Shown here piece by piece: positions 8,415-17,376 of a DNA stretch of 64,000 bases. The DNA is taken from positions 248,001-312,000 of the forward strand of contig NZ_CP049159.1 of NCBI RefSeq assembly GCF_011493005.1, read 5' to 3'. The stretch's first letter is position 1, and each line of letters opens with the position of its first letter. The DNA is from Caballeronia sp. SBC1 (GTDB lineage: Bacteria; Pseudomonadota; Gammaproteobacteria; Burkholderiales; Burkholderiaceae). The notes beneath the pieces are model-generated. The model had not been told where the DNA came from and made no database searches. It saw nothing but the letters and a program-made list of their open reading frames with translations. A program made the translations under genes and the position numbers.

Positions 8415-8813
8415 CGACGTGCTTGCTGAGCCGTTTGAGATATTGGAACCAGGTCTCTGGCGCCGGAGTTCGCGGCATCACGCGTCCCATTCTGAGCAGG
8501 TCGCGCGCCAATGCTGTGAGCAACATCCAATACGGCGTTATGCTAGGCTTTCTAACGGTATCAAATTCGAGGCGACTGCTTGTTCGCCAACCGTTGGATT
8601 CCGGTGTGCGCCTCGTGTGCCGCGTTCTGGAACATTTGAGAAACGGCCTGGAGATCCCTGCGCTTGGCCGTGGCTAAAGACGGGCCGTACGCTGTGTCTC
8701 ATCGAATGAATCTCACCAACTTCAACGTCCTCCGGAACCTTCACGGAACCAGGAGCGAGGCGACCGCGGCGTATGGACACAGCACAGTTCCGTATTTCGT
8801 CCGCGCATGCGCG
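8415..8813. other. Gap without a supportable gene
   Basis: About 400 bp. A plus-strand trace ending VGFRCAP faintly recalls the C-terminus of formylglycine-generating-enzyme-like proteins but is too weak to call. No repeat or terminator was identified. Confidence 0.4.
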
Positions 8814-9491
8814 TTAGCCCGACTCTTTGGAACCGAGCACATACCCAACCCCGCGCACAGTCCGAATGAGCTTCAAGGTGAAGTCATCGTCGACCTTCGC
8901 GCGCAGCCGACGGATCGCAATCTCTACGACATTGGTGTAGCTGTCGAAATTCATGTCCCATACATACGAGGCGATCTGGGTGCAGCTCAGCACCTCTCCC
9001 TGCCTACTGGCGAGCAACTTTAAGAGAGCAAATTCGCGCGGCGTGAGATCGATGTGCATGCCGCCACGCGTGATCTGGCGTCGGATAACATCGATCTCGA
9101 GATCGGCGACCTTGATCAGGTCGCTCTCACGCGGCGGGTCGCGCCGGCCAAGTGCGTGCACCCGCGCCAGCAGCTCGACAAATGCGAAAGGCTTGACGAG
9201 ACAATCCTGCCCATCGAGTTCCGGCCCTCGCACGCGATCGATAGCATCGCCGCTCGCCGTGAGAAAGATTACTGGGGTAGCCTTGCTGACGCGCAAATTC
9301 TTGAGTACGGTTCGGCCGTCCATCGTTGGCAGCATCACGTCGAGCAAAATCACGTCGTAATTCTCTTTTAGGGCCAAAGCCAGACCATCTGCACCGTCGT
9401 TCGCGACATCGGCCAGGTCACCCGATTCTTCGAGCCCCTTCTTCAGAAAGGCGCTCATCTTTACTTCGTCTTCGATAATCAAAATTTTCAA
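8814..9491 (-). CDS. OmpR-family response regulator (orphan)
   Basis: 225 residues. The receiver domain (1-115) has the acidic pocket E7-D8, phospho-acceptor D51 (ILLDVMLP), T79 and K100 (LVKPF). A winged-helix DNA-binding domain (130-222) carries LTPREFALLKLLASRQGEVLS and the GVGYVL end. It most resembles the CusR/IrlR heavy-metal branch. The loop between T79 and K100 reads RVRGPELDGQDCLVKPF, where this branch normally has RVRGLELGADDYLVKPF, so a conserved Asp-Tyr is replaced by Asp-Cys and a Pro is inserted before ELD. No histidine kinase gene or fragment lies beside it. Confidence 0.9.
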   Translation of the reverse strand: MKILIIEDEVKMSAFLKKGLEESGDLADVANDGADGLALALKENYDVILLDVMLPTMDGRTVLKNLRVSKATPVIFLTASGDAIDRVRGPELDGQDCLVKPFAFVELLARVHALGRRDPPRESDLIKVADLEIDVIRRQITRGGMHIDLTPREFALLKLLASRQGEVLSCTQIASYVWDMNFDSYTNVVEIAIRRLRAKVDDDFTLKLIRTVRGVGYVLGSKESG

Positions 9492-9929
9492 GACTTGCCC
9501 CGCGATGCCGGCGCGTCCGCCTCTGCATCGTATCTAAATGCACGAACAGCGCCCGAAACGCCAAAAGAAGAATCAATCCTCGTCGGTTGAATCAGACGTC
9601 TTAGCCTTGTTGGATCCCGCGCTGCACCATACCGCCCCTTCGTCGAAATGCGCATCGTGCCCGTTGCCTGCACGGATCAGGCGCCTTGCTGTGAGCGCGA
9701 GCGCGAAATGGCGAGCATCTTGCTATGTCCCTGCACACCTGCTCCGTAGAAACGAGGCGTCACTTTCAATGACCATCAGTAGGAATCGTGGTGGTGTTTA
9801 TCTCGCTGCTCATCCGCGTGCAAAAAAGTTCGGGATGACGATGCACAGTATGATGAAACGCATTTATTGGCCAGCCCCGCTGCCTCTTCTCAGGCAACTA
9901 GGCTCAGACCTAACAATCTTTATCTCAAT
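9492..9929. other. Gap without a supportable gene
   Basis: Upstream region of the orphan response regulator. No coding frame with a good start and family signature was seen. Confidence 0.4.
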
Positions 9930-9952
9930 TATATGTCATAATGTGACATATA
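9930..9952. promoter_or_regulatory. Type B palindrome, perfect copy
   Basis: TATATGTCA-TAATG-TGACATATA, a perfect 9+5+9 inverted repeat followed by an A-tract. It lies 253 bp upstream of the 80-residue gene at 10206 and about 440 bp upstream of the orphan response regulator on the other strand. It shares its left half with the marR and HPP upstream sites. Confidence 0.55.
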
Positions 9953-10205
9953 AAAAACGAAATCGACGCAGTAATTGGTGGAGCTGTCCAGCATTGCACC
10001 AGCACCGTAGGTGCCGCAAATTGCGCTGCCAGCGCACCGCTACGCTGCGGGCGGGGCATGGGAACTCAATCGGTTGGTTTGGTTGCCCGCAACTTTACGC
10101 GGCTGCGCCTATCCCTTGAGAACAGCGAAGCGTGCGAGGATGTCCTAAAATGGCTCGGTGCCGATACGCCCCCACTGCCTCTCAATGCAATACGAGGAGG
10201 ACCTT

Positions 10206-10448
10206 GTGACGATTCATCATAGTGAGGTGCATTGCGGCTACGCGATCTTCGTCAGCGAAGTCGCTCCTCGAACGTTCGAGGTCACGATTCAAAACCTGAG
10301 AGGGCACGGACCGGCGACCGACGCGCTGCGACACCGAGTGGACTCAAGCGTCAATTTGCGTTTTGAATCGCTCGAAGGCGCACTTACTGGGATATCCCAG
10401 ATCCGTCAAGCACTCGACGTGTTGCTCGCGTACAGGCACTCGGAATAG
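10206..10448 (+). CDS. Small soluble protein of unknown function (80 aa)
   Basis: GTG start with GAGGAGGACCTT immediately upstream, an ideal ribosome binding site. The protein (HHSEVHCGYAIFVSEVAP..FEVTIQNLRG..LRFESLEGALTGISQIRQALDVLLAYRHSE) looks like a compact alpha/beta fold. No domain was recognised. It stands alone between a type B palindrome and a GC-rich hairpin just after its stop. Confidence 0.6.
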   Translation: MTIHHSEVHCGYAIFVSEVAPRTFEVTIQNLRGHGPATDALRHRVDSSVNLRFESLEGALTGISQIRQALDVLLAYRHSE

Positions 10449-10455
10449 ATGTTCG

Positions 10456-10470
10456 GGCTAGCGCCTAGCC
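10456..10470 (+). terminator. Hairpin after the 80-aa gene
   Basis: GGCTAG-CGC-CTAGCC, a perfect 6-bp stem eight bases after the stop codon. There is no U-tract, so intrinsic termination is uncertain. Confidence 0.3.
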
Positions 10471-10883
10471 GGGACGTAAGGTCGAGGCGAGCGCGAATCG
10501 CTTCTCGACGCCCATGGACATCAATGCGATTGATCGTGCTTGACCGTCAAACGGCCAGATACCGCTGAAGACGGCATTGGGTACCTTCTGCGATTTGCGG
10601 CCATGACACAGACAGAAAATCCAATTCAGTGCTGCATGCGCCTTTCACGCGATGGCTCCACGGCAAAGCTTTTCAACAACTGCAAAAGATGCAGCAGCTA
10701 TTGAAGTCCGCTAGCTCTTCTATTAGTTTCATGAGATACGCTACTTACGTCCGTAATCGTCCGTACGCCGAATGCGACCTGCACACGAAGCATGCACACT
10801 GGGCATTTTGGCTCCAAAGCGTCAGGTTTCCCGATAGACCGGAGATGCAAACGAAAAGTCGCGTCGAGGGATGCAGCTGCGGC
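10471..10883. other. Gap without a supportable gene
   Basis: About 410 bp with no recognisable coding frame. Confidence 0.4.
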
Positions 10884-11051
10884 TCAGACGTCTGGTTGTA
10901 GTGTCTTACCTTCGTCTTCGGTTATTTCCCGTTCAATCATTTGACGAGCTTGATGGCAGTACTCGTCGGCGCACCCCTCCAATGCACCATCTCGCTGCCA
11001 TAGCTGGAATGCCCGATCGCGAATGCGTTTTTCGGTCGTTTGCGGTTCCAT
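10884..11051 (-). CDS. DUF2934 domain protein
   Basis: 55 residues, ATG at 11051 with GGAG upstream. It shows the DUF2934 signature IRDRAFQLWQRDGALEG..EYCHQARQMIERE, matching the family's I+ERAYELWE..G...G...+W..AE..+ pattern. These short helical proteins are common in soil proteobacteria, often near stress genes; function unknown. The ending EITEDEGKTLQPDV is acidic and probably disordered. Transcribed alone. Confidence 0.75.
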   Translation of the reverse strand: MEPQTTEKRIRDRAFQLWQRDGALEGCADEYCHQARQMIEREITEDEGKTLQPDV

Positions 11052-11519
11052 TTGATCTCCGGACCGACCGCTGATTCCCACGTCGGGTTCCCCAAAAATC
11101 GTCTTTTTCTGCAGGGACCCGGCTCAACTGCGTCTTGCGCGCTTACAGCTGTGAACGATCAAGGTCGGCGATAGCGTAGGGACATGCCCGGATTTCCCTG
11201 ACACACCTATCTTTTCGATATGGCAGCAATCTCCATCCGTGACTGTCGATCCTGTCCTCAGGACTGCTGGGTGTATACCGAGCTATCGATGCCGACGATG
11301 ATGGAGCGCTCCGGGCACTTTCTTCCCCATTTGGTTGTACCTGCCGTCTTTCCTCGGTGTGCATCAATGTCAGCGAGCTCGTGTGCGGAAGTGGAGTTTC
11401 GTTGTCGCAGCGGGCATACGAAACTTAGCGAAACGGCACGTCGTCTAATGCGTTTCTGATATCGTGCTCAGAAAGCGCGCGGCATCCTTTAAAGCACGCC
11501 AGCGGCGTGGAACATCTCA
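11052..11519. other. Gap with only a weak trace
   Basis: About 470 bp. Near 11220 the plus strand reads ISIRDCRSCPQDC, and a similar VSIRDC..SCADC string occurs near 20670. Both could be relics of one Cys-containing N-terminus, but neither continues into a recognisable protein. Confidence 0.3.
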
Positions 11520-12299
11520 TCAATTGCGAATATCGAACTTGAATTCCCCCAACAACGATTCCCGCAGGCAAACGAAAGCTGGACTGCCCCGATCGCGCGG
11601 ACGCGGCAAATCCACCGGAACGATCTTGAGTGATGTATCCCCAGCAGCGCCTGTCATCACCACGACCTTATCCGCCAGATAGACTGCTTCTTCGATATCG
11701 TGCGTCACCATCACCATGGTGACCTGTTCTTCCAGCCAGATGCGCTCCAGCTCATGCTGCATTGACATTTTCTTCATCGCGTCCAACGCGCCGAGCGGTT
11801 CGTCGAGCAGCAGGATGGCAGGCTTGATAGCCAGCGCTCGCGCGATGCCCACACGCTGTGCCATGCCGCCGGATAACTGGCTAGGGTAGGCGCTGCGGAA
11901 ATTCTCGAGTCCCACAAGGTGCAGATATTCGCCGATCCTCTGGCGAAGGCCTTCACCGGAATACCTCTGCAGTTCGAGCCCGAAAGCGATATTCGCTTCG
12001 ACCGTCAACCATGGCAGCAGGCGTGGCTCCTGAAAGACCATGGCCCGCTCGCTGCTGACACCGGTCACGATTTCGCCGTCCACTTTCACCGTCCCGCGAT
12101 CGCCCTTTTCCAGTCCGGCGAGGATTCGCAACAGGGTTGTCTTGCCCGAACCGCTAGCGCCCACAATGACAATGAATTCGCCAGCCGCAATATCGAGATC
12201 GATGTCCTTCAGCACAGTCACGACGGATCCACTAATCCTGAACGACTTGCTCAGACGGTTGATCTGCAGCTTGTGCTGCGAGCTTCCAATCGGCGCCAT
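11520..12299 (-). CDS. ABC transporter ATP-binding protein, SsuB/TauB type
   Basis: 259 residues. Walker A GASGSGKTT, Q-loop MVFQEPRLLPWLTV, signature LSGGMAQR, Walker B ILLLDEP and switch His in VTHDIEEAVYLAD. The LLPWLTVEANIAFGL segment is typical of ATPases energising nitrate/sulfonate/taurine importers. AGGAG is nine bases upstream of the ATG, and the gene starts 12 bp after the binding-protein gene. Third gene of a three-gene importer operon. Substrate (an aliphatic sulfonate, taurine or similar) cannot be fixed from sequence; no sulfonate monooxygenase gene is adjacent. Confidence 0.92.
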   Translation of the reverse strand: MAPIGSSQHKLQINRLSKSFRISGSVVTVLKDIDLDIAAGEFIVIVGASGSGKTTLLRILAGLEKGDRGTVKVDGEIVTGVSSERAMVFQEPRLLPWLTVEANIAFGLELQRYSGEGLRQRIGEYLHLVGLENFRSAYPSQLSGGMAQRVGIARALAIKPAILLLDEPLGALDAMKKMSMQHELERIWLEEQVTMVMVTHDIEEAVYLADKVVVMTGAAGDTSLKIVPVDLPRPRDRGSPAFVCLRESLLGEFKFDIRN

Positions 12300-12311
12300 A
12301 TCGGCACTCTC

Positions 12312-13346
12312 CTATTGCGACGCGTAACTGTTGTATCGGTTCGTCTGCACGGTATTGACCGACAGTTGTCCCTTGCGCAAGGTCCCTTCCCGCTCAAAAA
12401 CGTCAAGCCAGAACTGCGCATCGTGATCGGTGAAGAGCGCATTCTGTCTGAGTCCGAAACCCGGCCAATAGCTAGCCAGCACTGGATTTTCGCCACGTTC
12501 CGCAAGCAGCTGCGCGATCAGTTTCCTGGCGTCGTCCGGATGCTCGGCGGCCCAGTCCGCCGCTCTCGCTGAATCACTCACGAACGCGCGGGCCGCCGCC
12601 GGGTGGGCTTCGAGAAACGTTCTACGCATGACGTCGTATCCCAATGTGATGTTGCCCAGTACCTGATAGTCGTCGAACAGCACGCGCACTCCGCCATCGG
12701 CCTCAAGCTTGCCTGCGAAGACTGCCTGCCACTCTCCGATAGCCACGACGTCAACCTGCCCGGATCTAAGCGTCTGTTCCAGCTGCGGCCCGGGAACCAC
12801 GATGAGCCTCACCGCATTCTGCGGAATCTTGTGAATCCGCAGATACTCGCGCATCGTATAGTCAAGATGGGCTCCCAGCGTATTCACGGCGATGGTTTTG
12901 CCAATCAAGTCGCTCGGCTTGGTAATCGGGCTTTTCGCCAGCACGTAGAAATTGCTCTTGGCCGTCTTGCTGACGCCGAAACCCGGCTTGACGGCGATCA
13001 CGTCGCTGCCGTTGGATATCGCGTTGATCACCGCCGCAGTCGCGGCACCCGCCACGTCGACCGAGCCCGACGCTATCGCGAAAAGACTCTCGGGGCCGCC
13101 TTGCGAAAAGCCCTTCGATTCCAACACGACGCCGTCTGCCTGCAACCATCCCTTCGCCGCAGCAATCTCGCTGGCATTGATCGAACCGGTGTTGCTCAGA
13201 TAACGGATCACGGTGACGTTCGGGCTACCTACTGCAGACGTTGACTGCTGCGCCGATGCTACGGCATGAGCACCAACGAAGATGATTAAGCCTGTCGCCA
13301 ATAATCCTGTCTTACTCAAAACCAGATTTTTGAACCTATGGACCAT
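12312..13346 (-). CDS. ABC transporter substrate-binding protein, SsuA/NMT1-like
   Basis: About 344 residues from the ATG at 13346 (GGAG about ten bases upstream); an in-frame extension to 13460 overlapping the permease gene is less likely. A signal peptide (FKNLVLSKTGLLATGLIIFVGAHAVASAQ) is followed by a periplasmic-binding fold: VTVIRYLS.. start, LFAIASGSVDVAGAATAAV, DLIGKTIAVNTLGAHLDYTMREYL and QTLRSGQVDVVAIGEWQAV. Members bind sulfonates, taurine or related compounds in the periplasm. Second gene of the operon. Confidence 0.88.
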   Translation of the reverse strand: MVHRFKNLVLSKTGLLATGLIIFVGAHAVASAQQSTSAVGSPNVTVIRYLSNTGSINASEIAAAKGWLQADGVVLESKGFSQGGPESLFAIASGSVDVAGAATAAVINAISNGSDVIAVKPGFGVSKTAKSNFYVLAKSPITKPSDLIGKTIAVNTLGAHLDYTMREYLRIHKIPQNAVRLIVVPGPQLEQTLRSGQVDVVAIGEWQAVFAGKLEADGGVRVLFDDYQVLGNITLGYDVMRRTFLEAHPAAARAFVSDSARAADWAAEHPDDARKLIAQLLAERGENPVLASYWPGFGLRQNALFTDHDAQFWLDVFEREGTLRKGQLSVNTVQTNRYNSYASQ

Positions 13347-13426
13347 CGGTCTACCACTCCAGTATTTTTGCGCGAACGAAATTAGAGAAGCGTTACGAGA
13401 AAACAGTGCGGCAGCTGGAGCCGGAT

Positions 13427-14281
13427 TCATCCGATATCCCTTGCGTCGACCCATTTGCAAATTCTTCTTTGCAGGAAGATTAACGAGTAGTTGCTGAGCA
13501 AACCGAGGCCCGCCAGCAGGACGATCGCGCCAAACATGAGCGGGATCTGAAAGTTGTATTGGGCCTGCATGACTTTGAAACCGAGCCCCTGATTGGCCCC
13601 GATCATTTCCGACGCCACGAGCATCAGCAGAGCCATCCCGGCGCTCAGCCGCAGCCCGACGAAGATCGATGGAATCGCGCCCGGCAGCGTCACGCGGCGG
13701 AAGATCTGCAGCTTCGATGCACCAAACATGCGCGCCATCTCGATCAGACGCCGATCGACTTGCTTGACGCCGGACATCGTATTCATTAGCAGCGGAAACA
13801 CCGTTGCCCAGAAAATTACGAACACCTTCGACGTTTCGCCGAGACCCATCAGCAGAATGAAAATCGGGTAGACGGCGAGCGCGGACGTTTGACGAAACAT
13901 CTGCAAGATCGGGTCGATCGCGTTCTCAAGCCGCGTGAACGTACCCATTACCAGACCGAGCGGGATAGACACGACGACCGCTGCGGCGAATGCGATGCCA
14001 GCCCGCTGCAGGCTGATGAGCAGGTCGCCCAGCAGCGTGCCATTGACTAGCGCGACAAACAGTGCGCGCACGACGGCGTCGACCGGCGGAATCACCGCGG
14101 GATTGAGCCAGCCGCGAGAGCTAGCAACCTGCCATAGCGCGAAAAACAGAATCAACGCGCCGTATCGATTAAGAAAGGCCCAAGCCCTCAAATTTCGGGC
14201 CTTTTCAATTCCAGAATCAAACGCATTGAGAGCTGGCCTCACACCAAAATTGCCTGCTTGCTCCAGCTGTCTTTCGGCCAT
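13427..14281 (-). CDS. ABC transporter permease, SsuC/TauC type
   Basis: 284 residues. The start at 14281 is supported by GGAGGATCGC. About six transmembrane helices; the cytoplasmic EAA loop reads EMARMFGASKLQIFRRVTLPGAIPSIFVGLRLS, which docks the ATPase. First gene of the permease, binding protein, ATPase operon. A weaker type A palindrome lies about 170 bp upstream at 14450. Inner membrane. Confidence 0.92.
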   Translation of the reverse strand: MAERQLEQAGNFGVRPALNAFDSGIEKARNLRAWAFLNRYGALILFFALWQVASSRGWLNPAVIPPVDAVVRALFVALVNGTLLGDLLISLQRAGIAFAAAVVVSIPLGLVMGTFTRLENAIDPILQMFRQTSALAVYPIFILLMGLGETSKVFVIFWATVFPLLMNTMSGVKQVDRRLIEMARMFGASKLQIFRRVTLPGAIPSIFVGLRLSAGMALLMLVASEMIGANQGLGFKVMQAQYNFQIPLMFGAIVLLAGLGLLSNYSLIFLQRRICKWVDARDIG

Positions 14282-14449
14282 GCGATCCTCCATATGATTT
14301 AATCACATCGATACGCGAATCCGCCATCCAACAAGTTCGTATCGAGCAATCCACACGCAGCTATTGCCAGCCGGACGTACTCAGGATTGAAAGCGCCGCC
14401 CTTAGAAGACTTTCGCTAGCTGCACGAAGCACAGTGACTGTACCGAACA

Positions 14450-14468
14450 ACCATCACGCTGTGATAGA
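14450..14468. promoter_or_regulatory. Weak type A palindrome
   Basis: ACCATCACGCTGTGATAGA keeps the ATCAC...GTGAT core of the type A sites but diverges at the ends. It lies upstream of the SsuC-like permease gene (minus strand). Confidence 0.35.
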
Positions 14469-14927
14469 TTGAATTCTTGATAGAACAGGCTTAAAAGTGC
14501 TTAGTGCGATACAGCCTAAATGGTTGGACTAATGCGGCCGTGTAAGAAATGGATTGCAGAACCTCCGGCACAAGAGAACCTCTTCGGTCGGGGCTGTCGG
14601 ATACGGCGGCCGGGGAAATCGGCGAGGTAAGCTTCACCTCGTTTGTACCGGGCGCGGCTGCGACCAGTTGCACAACGGGCGATCTCGCCTGGGATGCAAC
14701 GCCCGATACCGGATTTCAGATGCATCGAACATCGTTTAGGCTTGGGTGCGTAGCGTCCGCTTTTGCTTTGCGTCGGTGTGGTCGGCCGAATGCGTCGATC
14801 AACACATCCGCGGCTAGCATGAGCTGCTGTTCGATAGTGCTCATAGGCGAGTTCTGAGAGAAATTTTGAAAAAAACGGCGAACAACGCCGGCGTCTGGTT
14901 TGCGCTCGCTGAAAGCGCACATGCTCG
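14469..14927. other. Gap; possible short gene start only
   Basis: On the minus strand from 14844 a frame begins MSTIEQQLMLAADVLIDAFGR, which looks like the N-terminus of a SnoaL/NTF2-like protein, then degenerates. Nothing else supportable was seen. Confidence 0.3.
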
Positions 14928-15140
14928 TCAGTCGCGGCAGAGAACGCCAGGCAGCACACACAACATTTCAAACGCGAGGTTTGCCGCCACCAGCGCGGTC
15001 GTACCTTGGGGATCGTAGGGTGGCGACACTTCGACGAGATCAGTGCCCACCAGTTGCACTCCGCGCAGTCCGCGGATTATTTCGAGTCCCTGCTGTACAG
15101 TGAGGCCACCGATCTCAGGCGTCGTACGTAACCGCGGTGA
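14928..15140 (-). pseudogene. Agmatinase/ureohydrolase C-terminal fragment
   Basis: The translation TPEIGGLTVQQGLEIIRGLRG..LVGTDLVEVSPPYDPQGTTALVAANLAFEMLCVLPGV matches the C-terminal quarter of agmatinase-type ureohydrolases (GGLT, then DLVEVSPPYD). The catalytic Mn-binding Asp/His motifs further upstream are absent, so this is a shard of a lost gene. The sequence before it in the same frame is unrelated. Confidence 0.75.
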
Positions 15141-15469
15141 ACGGTATAAGTCGATCGGCTTGTTTTCCGCGAAGAAACTACGCTTGCCGGACGGAGTAAA
15201 TGCCCATTCCGCACCGACTTCGTCACCATCTGCGAGGCGGCCTGCCCGCACTTACGCTTCCATTAATTGCCTGCGTGAATTGACGCCGGAAAACTTCGGT
15301 TCCTTCTTCGCCGTGGAGGGAGTGAATCCGCCATACCCGCAAGACGTCAGGGCATTTTTAACCTTTGTCCGAACTGCCCGACTTCAGTTTGTGCCGGGAC
15401 ATCGAACGATGGCCTGGCTTACGGCTGAGCTGCTACGTCCGCCTGGAATCGCCCCGGCGAATACGTTGA

Positions 15470-15490
15470 TATATGTCATAATCACATATT
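15470..15490. promoter_or_regulatory. Type B site upstream of the HPP gene
   Basis: Starts TATATGTCATAAT, identical over 13 bases to the site at 9930, and closes with CACATAT followed by a T-tract. It ends about 95 bp before the HPP-CBS gene. Confidence 0.45.
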
Positions 15491-15585
15491 TTTTACAATG
15501 CGTTTGGCAGGAGACGCTGCCTCGCAGTGAGAATGGGTGGGGACCTCCGATGTAAGGTCGCCCGCTCACAATATCTTCCAAGCTT

Positions 15586-16725
15586 ATGGTCCGATCCGCT
15601 CTCGCACGCTGGCTTCTCAGCTTCTCCCCTTCACCCGTCGGACTTGGTTGGCCCGAACGATTCAGGTCCTGTCTCGGCGCCCTGCTCGGCATATCCTTCA
15701 CCGCAGGGGTGATGCATGTAGTCCTGGGCGACAACGCGCTCATCCCCCTGCTGGTCGCACCGATGGGGGCCTCCGCAGTGCTGCTGTTTGCTGTTCCCGC
15801 GAGCCCTCTCGCACAACCCTGGTCGATCATCGGCGGGAATATAGTTTCCGCGGTTATCGGCGTGGCGTGTGCCACCTGGATCACGAACCCGATCGACGCC
15901 GCGCCGATTGCAGTGGCAATGTCGATTGGTGCGATGTTCGCGTTCAGGTGCGTGCATCCTCCCTCGGGTGCGGTCGCGCTCACGGCCGTGCTCGGTGGGC
16001 CGGCCGTGCATGCCCTCGGATTCGGATTCGTCTTTGCGCCAATAGCGGCGCAGTCGTTTGCGCTGTTGGCGGTCGCGATCGTGTTCCACGCGTCGACGGG
16101 GCATCGCTATCCTCATGCGGCGCGCTCCGCCAGGGAAACCGGCGTCCGTGCGCCAGCGGCCAGCCCAGGATTCACACGGGCAGACCTCGAGGCAGTGCTG
16201 GGCCGTCGCAACGAGTTGCTGGACATCGACCCGGGAGATCTCGAATCGCTGCTGCTGGAAATACAGTTGCAATCGTACGTGCGCGGCTTCAGTGGACTGA
16301 GCTGCGCGGACATCATGTCCAGCCCCGTCGTTTCGGTCACATCCGGCACGGCGATTGCCACCGCCGCCGCCATGCTCAAGCGTCATGGCATCAAGGCGCT
16401 TCCTGTCATTGACGACCGCGCGTTCGTGGTCGGCATCATTACTGCGGCCGACGTCGCAAGAAATATGGCAGCCGGAAAGCTTCGGGTGCTGGCGACATTC
16501 ATTGAGCGATGGTTCGCCACCCCCGGTTCAGCGCTGACGGTGGCGTCCATCATGACGACCGACGTGTCCACAGTCAGCGTCATTACTTCCATTGCGAAGC
16601 TCGTGCCGATATTCGCCGCTTATGGCCATCACCATATTCCGGTGCTCGATACGCAGGAGAAACTCGCCGGCATGATCACCCAGGCAGACCTGATACTGGG
16701 CCTTTACCGACAAACACACGCCTAG
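15586..16725 (+). CDS. HPP-family membrane protein with CBS pair
   Basis: 379 residues. Four or five transmembrane helices in the first 170 residues carry the family motif CVHPPSGAVALTAV. A tandem CBS domain follows (about 240-375: DIMSSPVVSVTSGTAIATAAAMLKRHGIKALPVID.. and SIMTTDVSTVSVITSIAKLVPIFAAYGHHHIPVLD). HPP proteins are inner-membrane proteins; plant relatives act in nitrite transport, and the bacterial HPP-CBS function is unsettled. CBS domains suggest control by adenine nucleotides. Single gene behind a type B site. Confidence 0.9.
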   Translation: MVRSALARWLLSFSPSPVGLGWPERFRSCLGALLGISFTAGVMHVVLGDNALIPLLVAPMGASAVLLFAVPASPLAQPWSIIGGNIVSAVIGVACATWITNPIDAAPIAVAMSIGAMFAFRCVHPPSGAVALTAVLGGPAVHALGFGFVFAPIAAQSFALLAVAIVFHASTGHRYPHAARSARETGVRAPAASPGFTRADLEAVLGRRNELLDIDPGDLESLLLEIQLQSYVRGFSGLSCADIMSSPVVSVTSGTAIATAAAMLKRHGIKALPVIDDRAFVVGIITAADVARNMAAGKLRVLATFIERWFATPGSALTVASIMTTDVSTVSVITSIAKLVPIFAAYGHHHIPVLDTQEKLAGMITQADLILGLYRQTHA

Positions 16726-16807
16726 CCGGGGCGAGATCGCGAAGGTGGCACTTTGGAACGCGCCGAGGAGCGGGGTATCTTCGACACAGCCACCGGCACG
16801 TCTTCAG

Positions 16808-17029
16808 CTATCCGACCTGACCGCGCAGGTGGGCCAATTTCGACGCCGCGGCCTTGACTGACTTACCGGTAATTTCGTCATGGCTGTCAGCGCTCAGTCC
16901 GGCAAATCGGCCATTGGCCTGCGCCTGCTGCAGCACGTCCTGCGGAATCAGCGACGCAAGCGCGAACGTCACGCCAGCCCCTGAGGCCATCAGCGCGATT
17001 GCGCCGACTATCCATAGTGCGATGCCCAT
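16808..17029 (-). CDS. Small membrane-anchored protein of unknown function (73 aa)
   Basis: ATG at 17029 preceded by AAGGAGTCGAAA. An N-terminal hydrophobic helix (IALWIVGAIALMASGAGVTFALASL) works as a signal anchor. A polar helical tail (PQDVLQQAQANGRFAGLSADSHDEITGKSVKAAASKLAHLRGQ) follows. No family was recognised. It converges with the HPP gene and diverges from the LysR gene, sharing a roughly 350 bp upstream region with it. Confidence 0.6.
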   Translation of the reverse strand: MGIALWIVGAIALMASGAGVTFALASLIPQDVLQQAQANGRFAGLSADSHDEITGKSVKAAASKLAHLRGQVG

Positions 17030-17239
17030 TTTCGACTCCTTCGCTTGATCGTTCGTTATTGGATTCTTCAACATCACTCGCCGTCCCGTCGAGCCTGAAG
17101 ACTCGCATGGTCGACATCCTCTGCGACAGTCAGATGTGGCCGCCGGAAATGTCAGGCGTCCACAGCCGGGACATAAATAAGTGAACAAGTGAAGTCGATT
17201 TCATTTAAGCATCGGTATCACATAGCAACAAGTTAAATA

Positions 17240-17260
17240 TATTGCTGTTTATGTGCAATA
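17240..17260. promoter_or_regulatory. Inverted repeat in the LysR intergenic region
   Basis: TATTGC-N9-GCAATA, a perfect 6-bp dyad with LysR-box-like spacing (T-N11-A contained), between the divergent 73-aa and LysR genes. A plausible LysR-type binding site by position and geometry only. Confidence 0.4.
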
Positions 17261-17376
17261 ATTTTGAATATAAAAGCGATTCAAGCGATGCAACCAGGTG
17301 GGTTGCTGATGGTTGCAGTTGATCCCCGGTGCAAGACTGCTGCACCTTCAAATCAAACTATTTGCATGCAGGCCCC

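Noticed and set aside
8430..8700. Possible formylglycine-generating-enzyme C-terminus
   Set aside because: Only a VGFRCAP-like end matches; the rest shows no family pattern.
11220..11360. Possible FNR/CRP N-terminus (ISIRDCRSCPQDC), echoed near 20670
   Set aside because: No cyclic-nucleotide-binding barrel or helix-turn-helix follows in any frame at either place.
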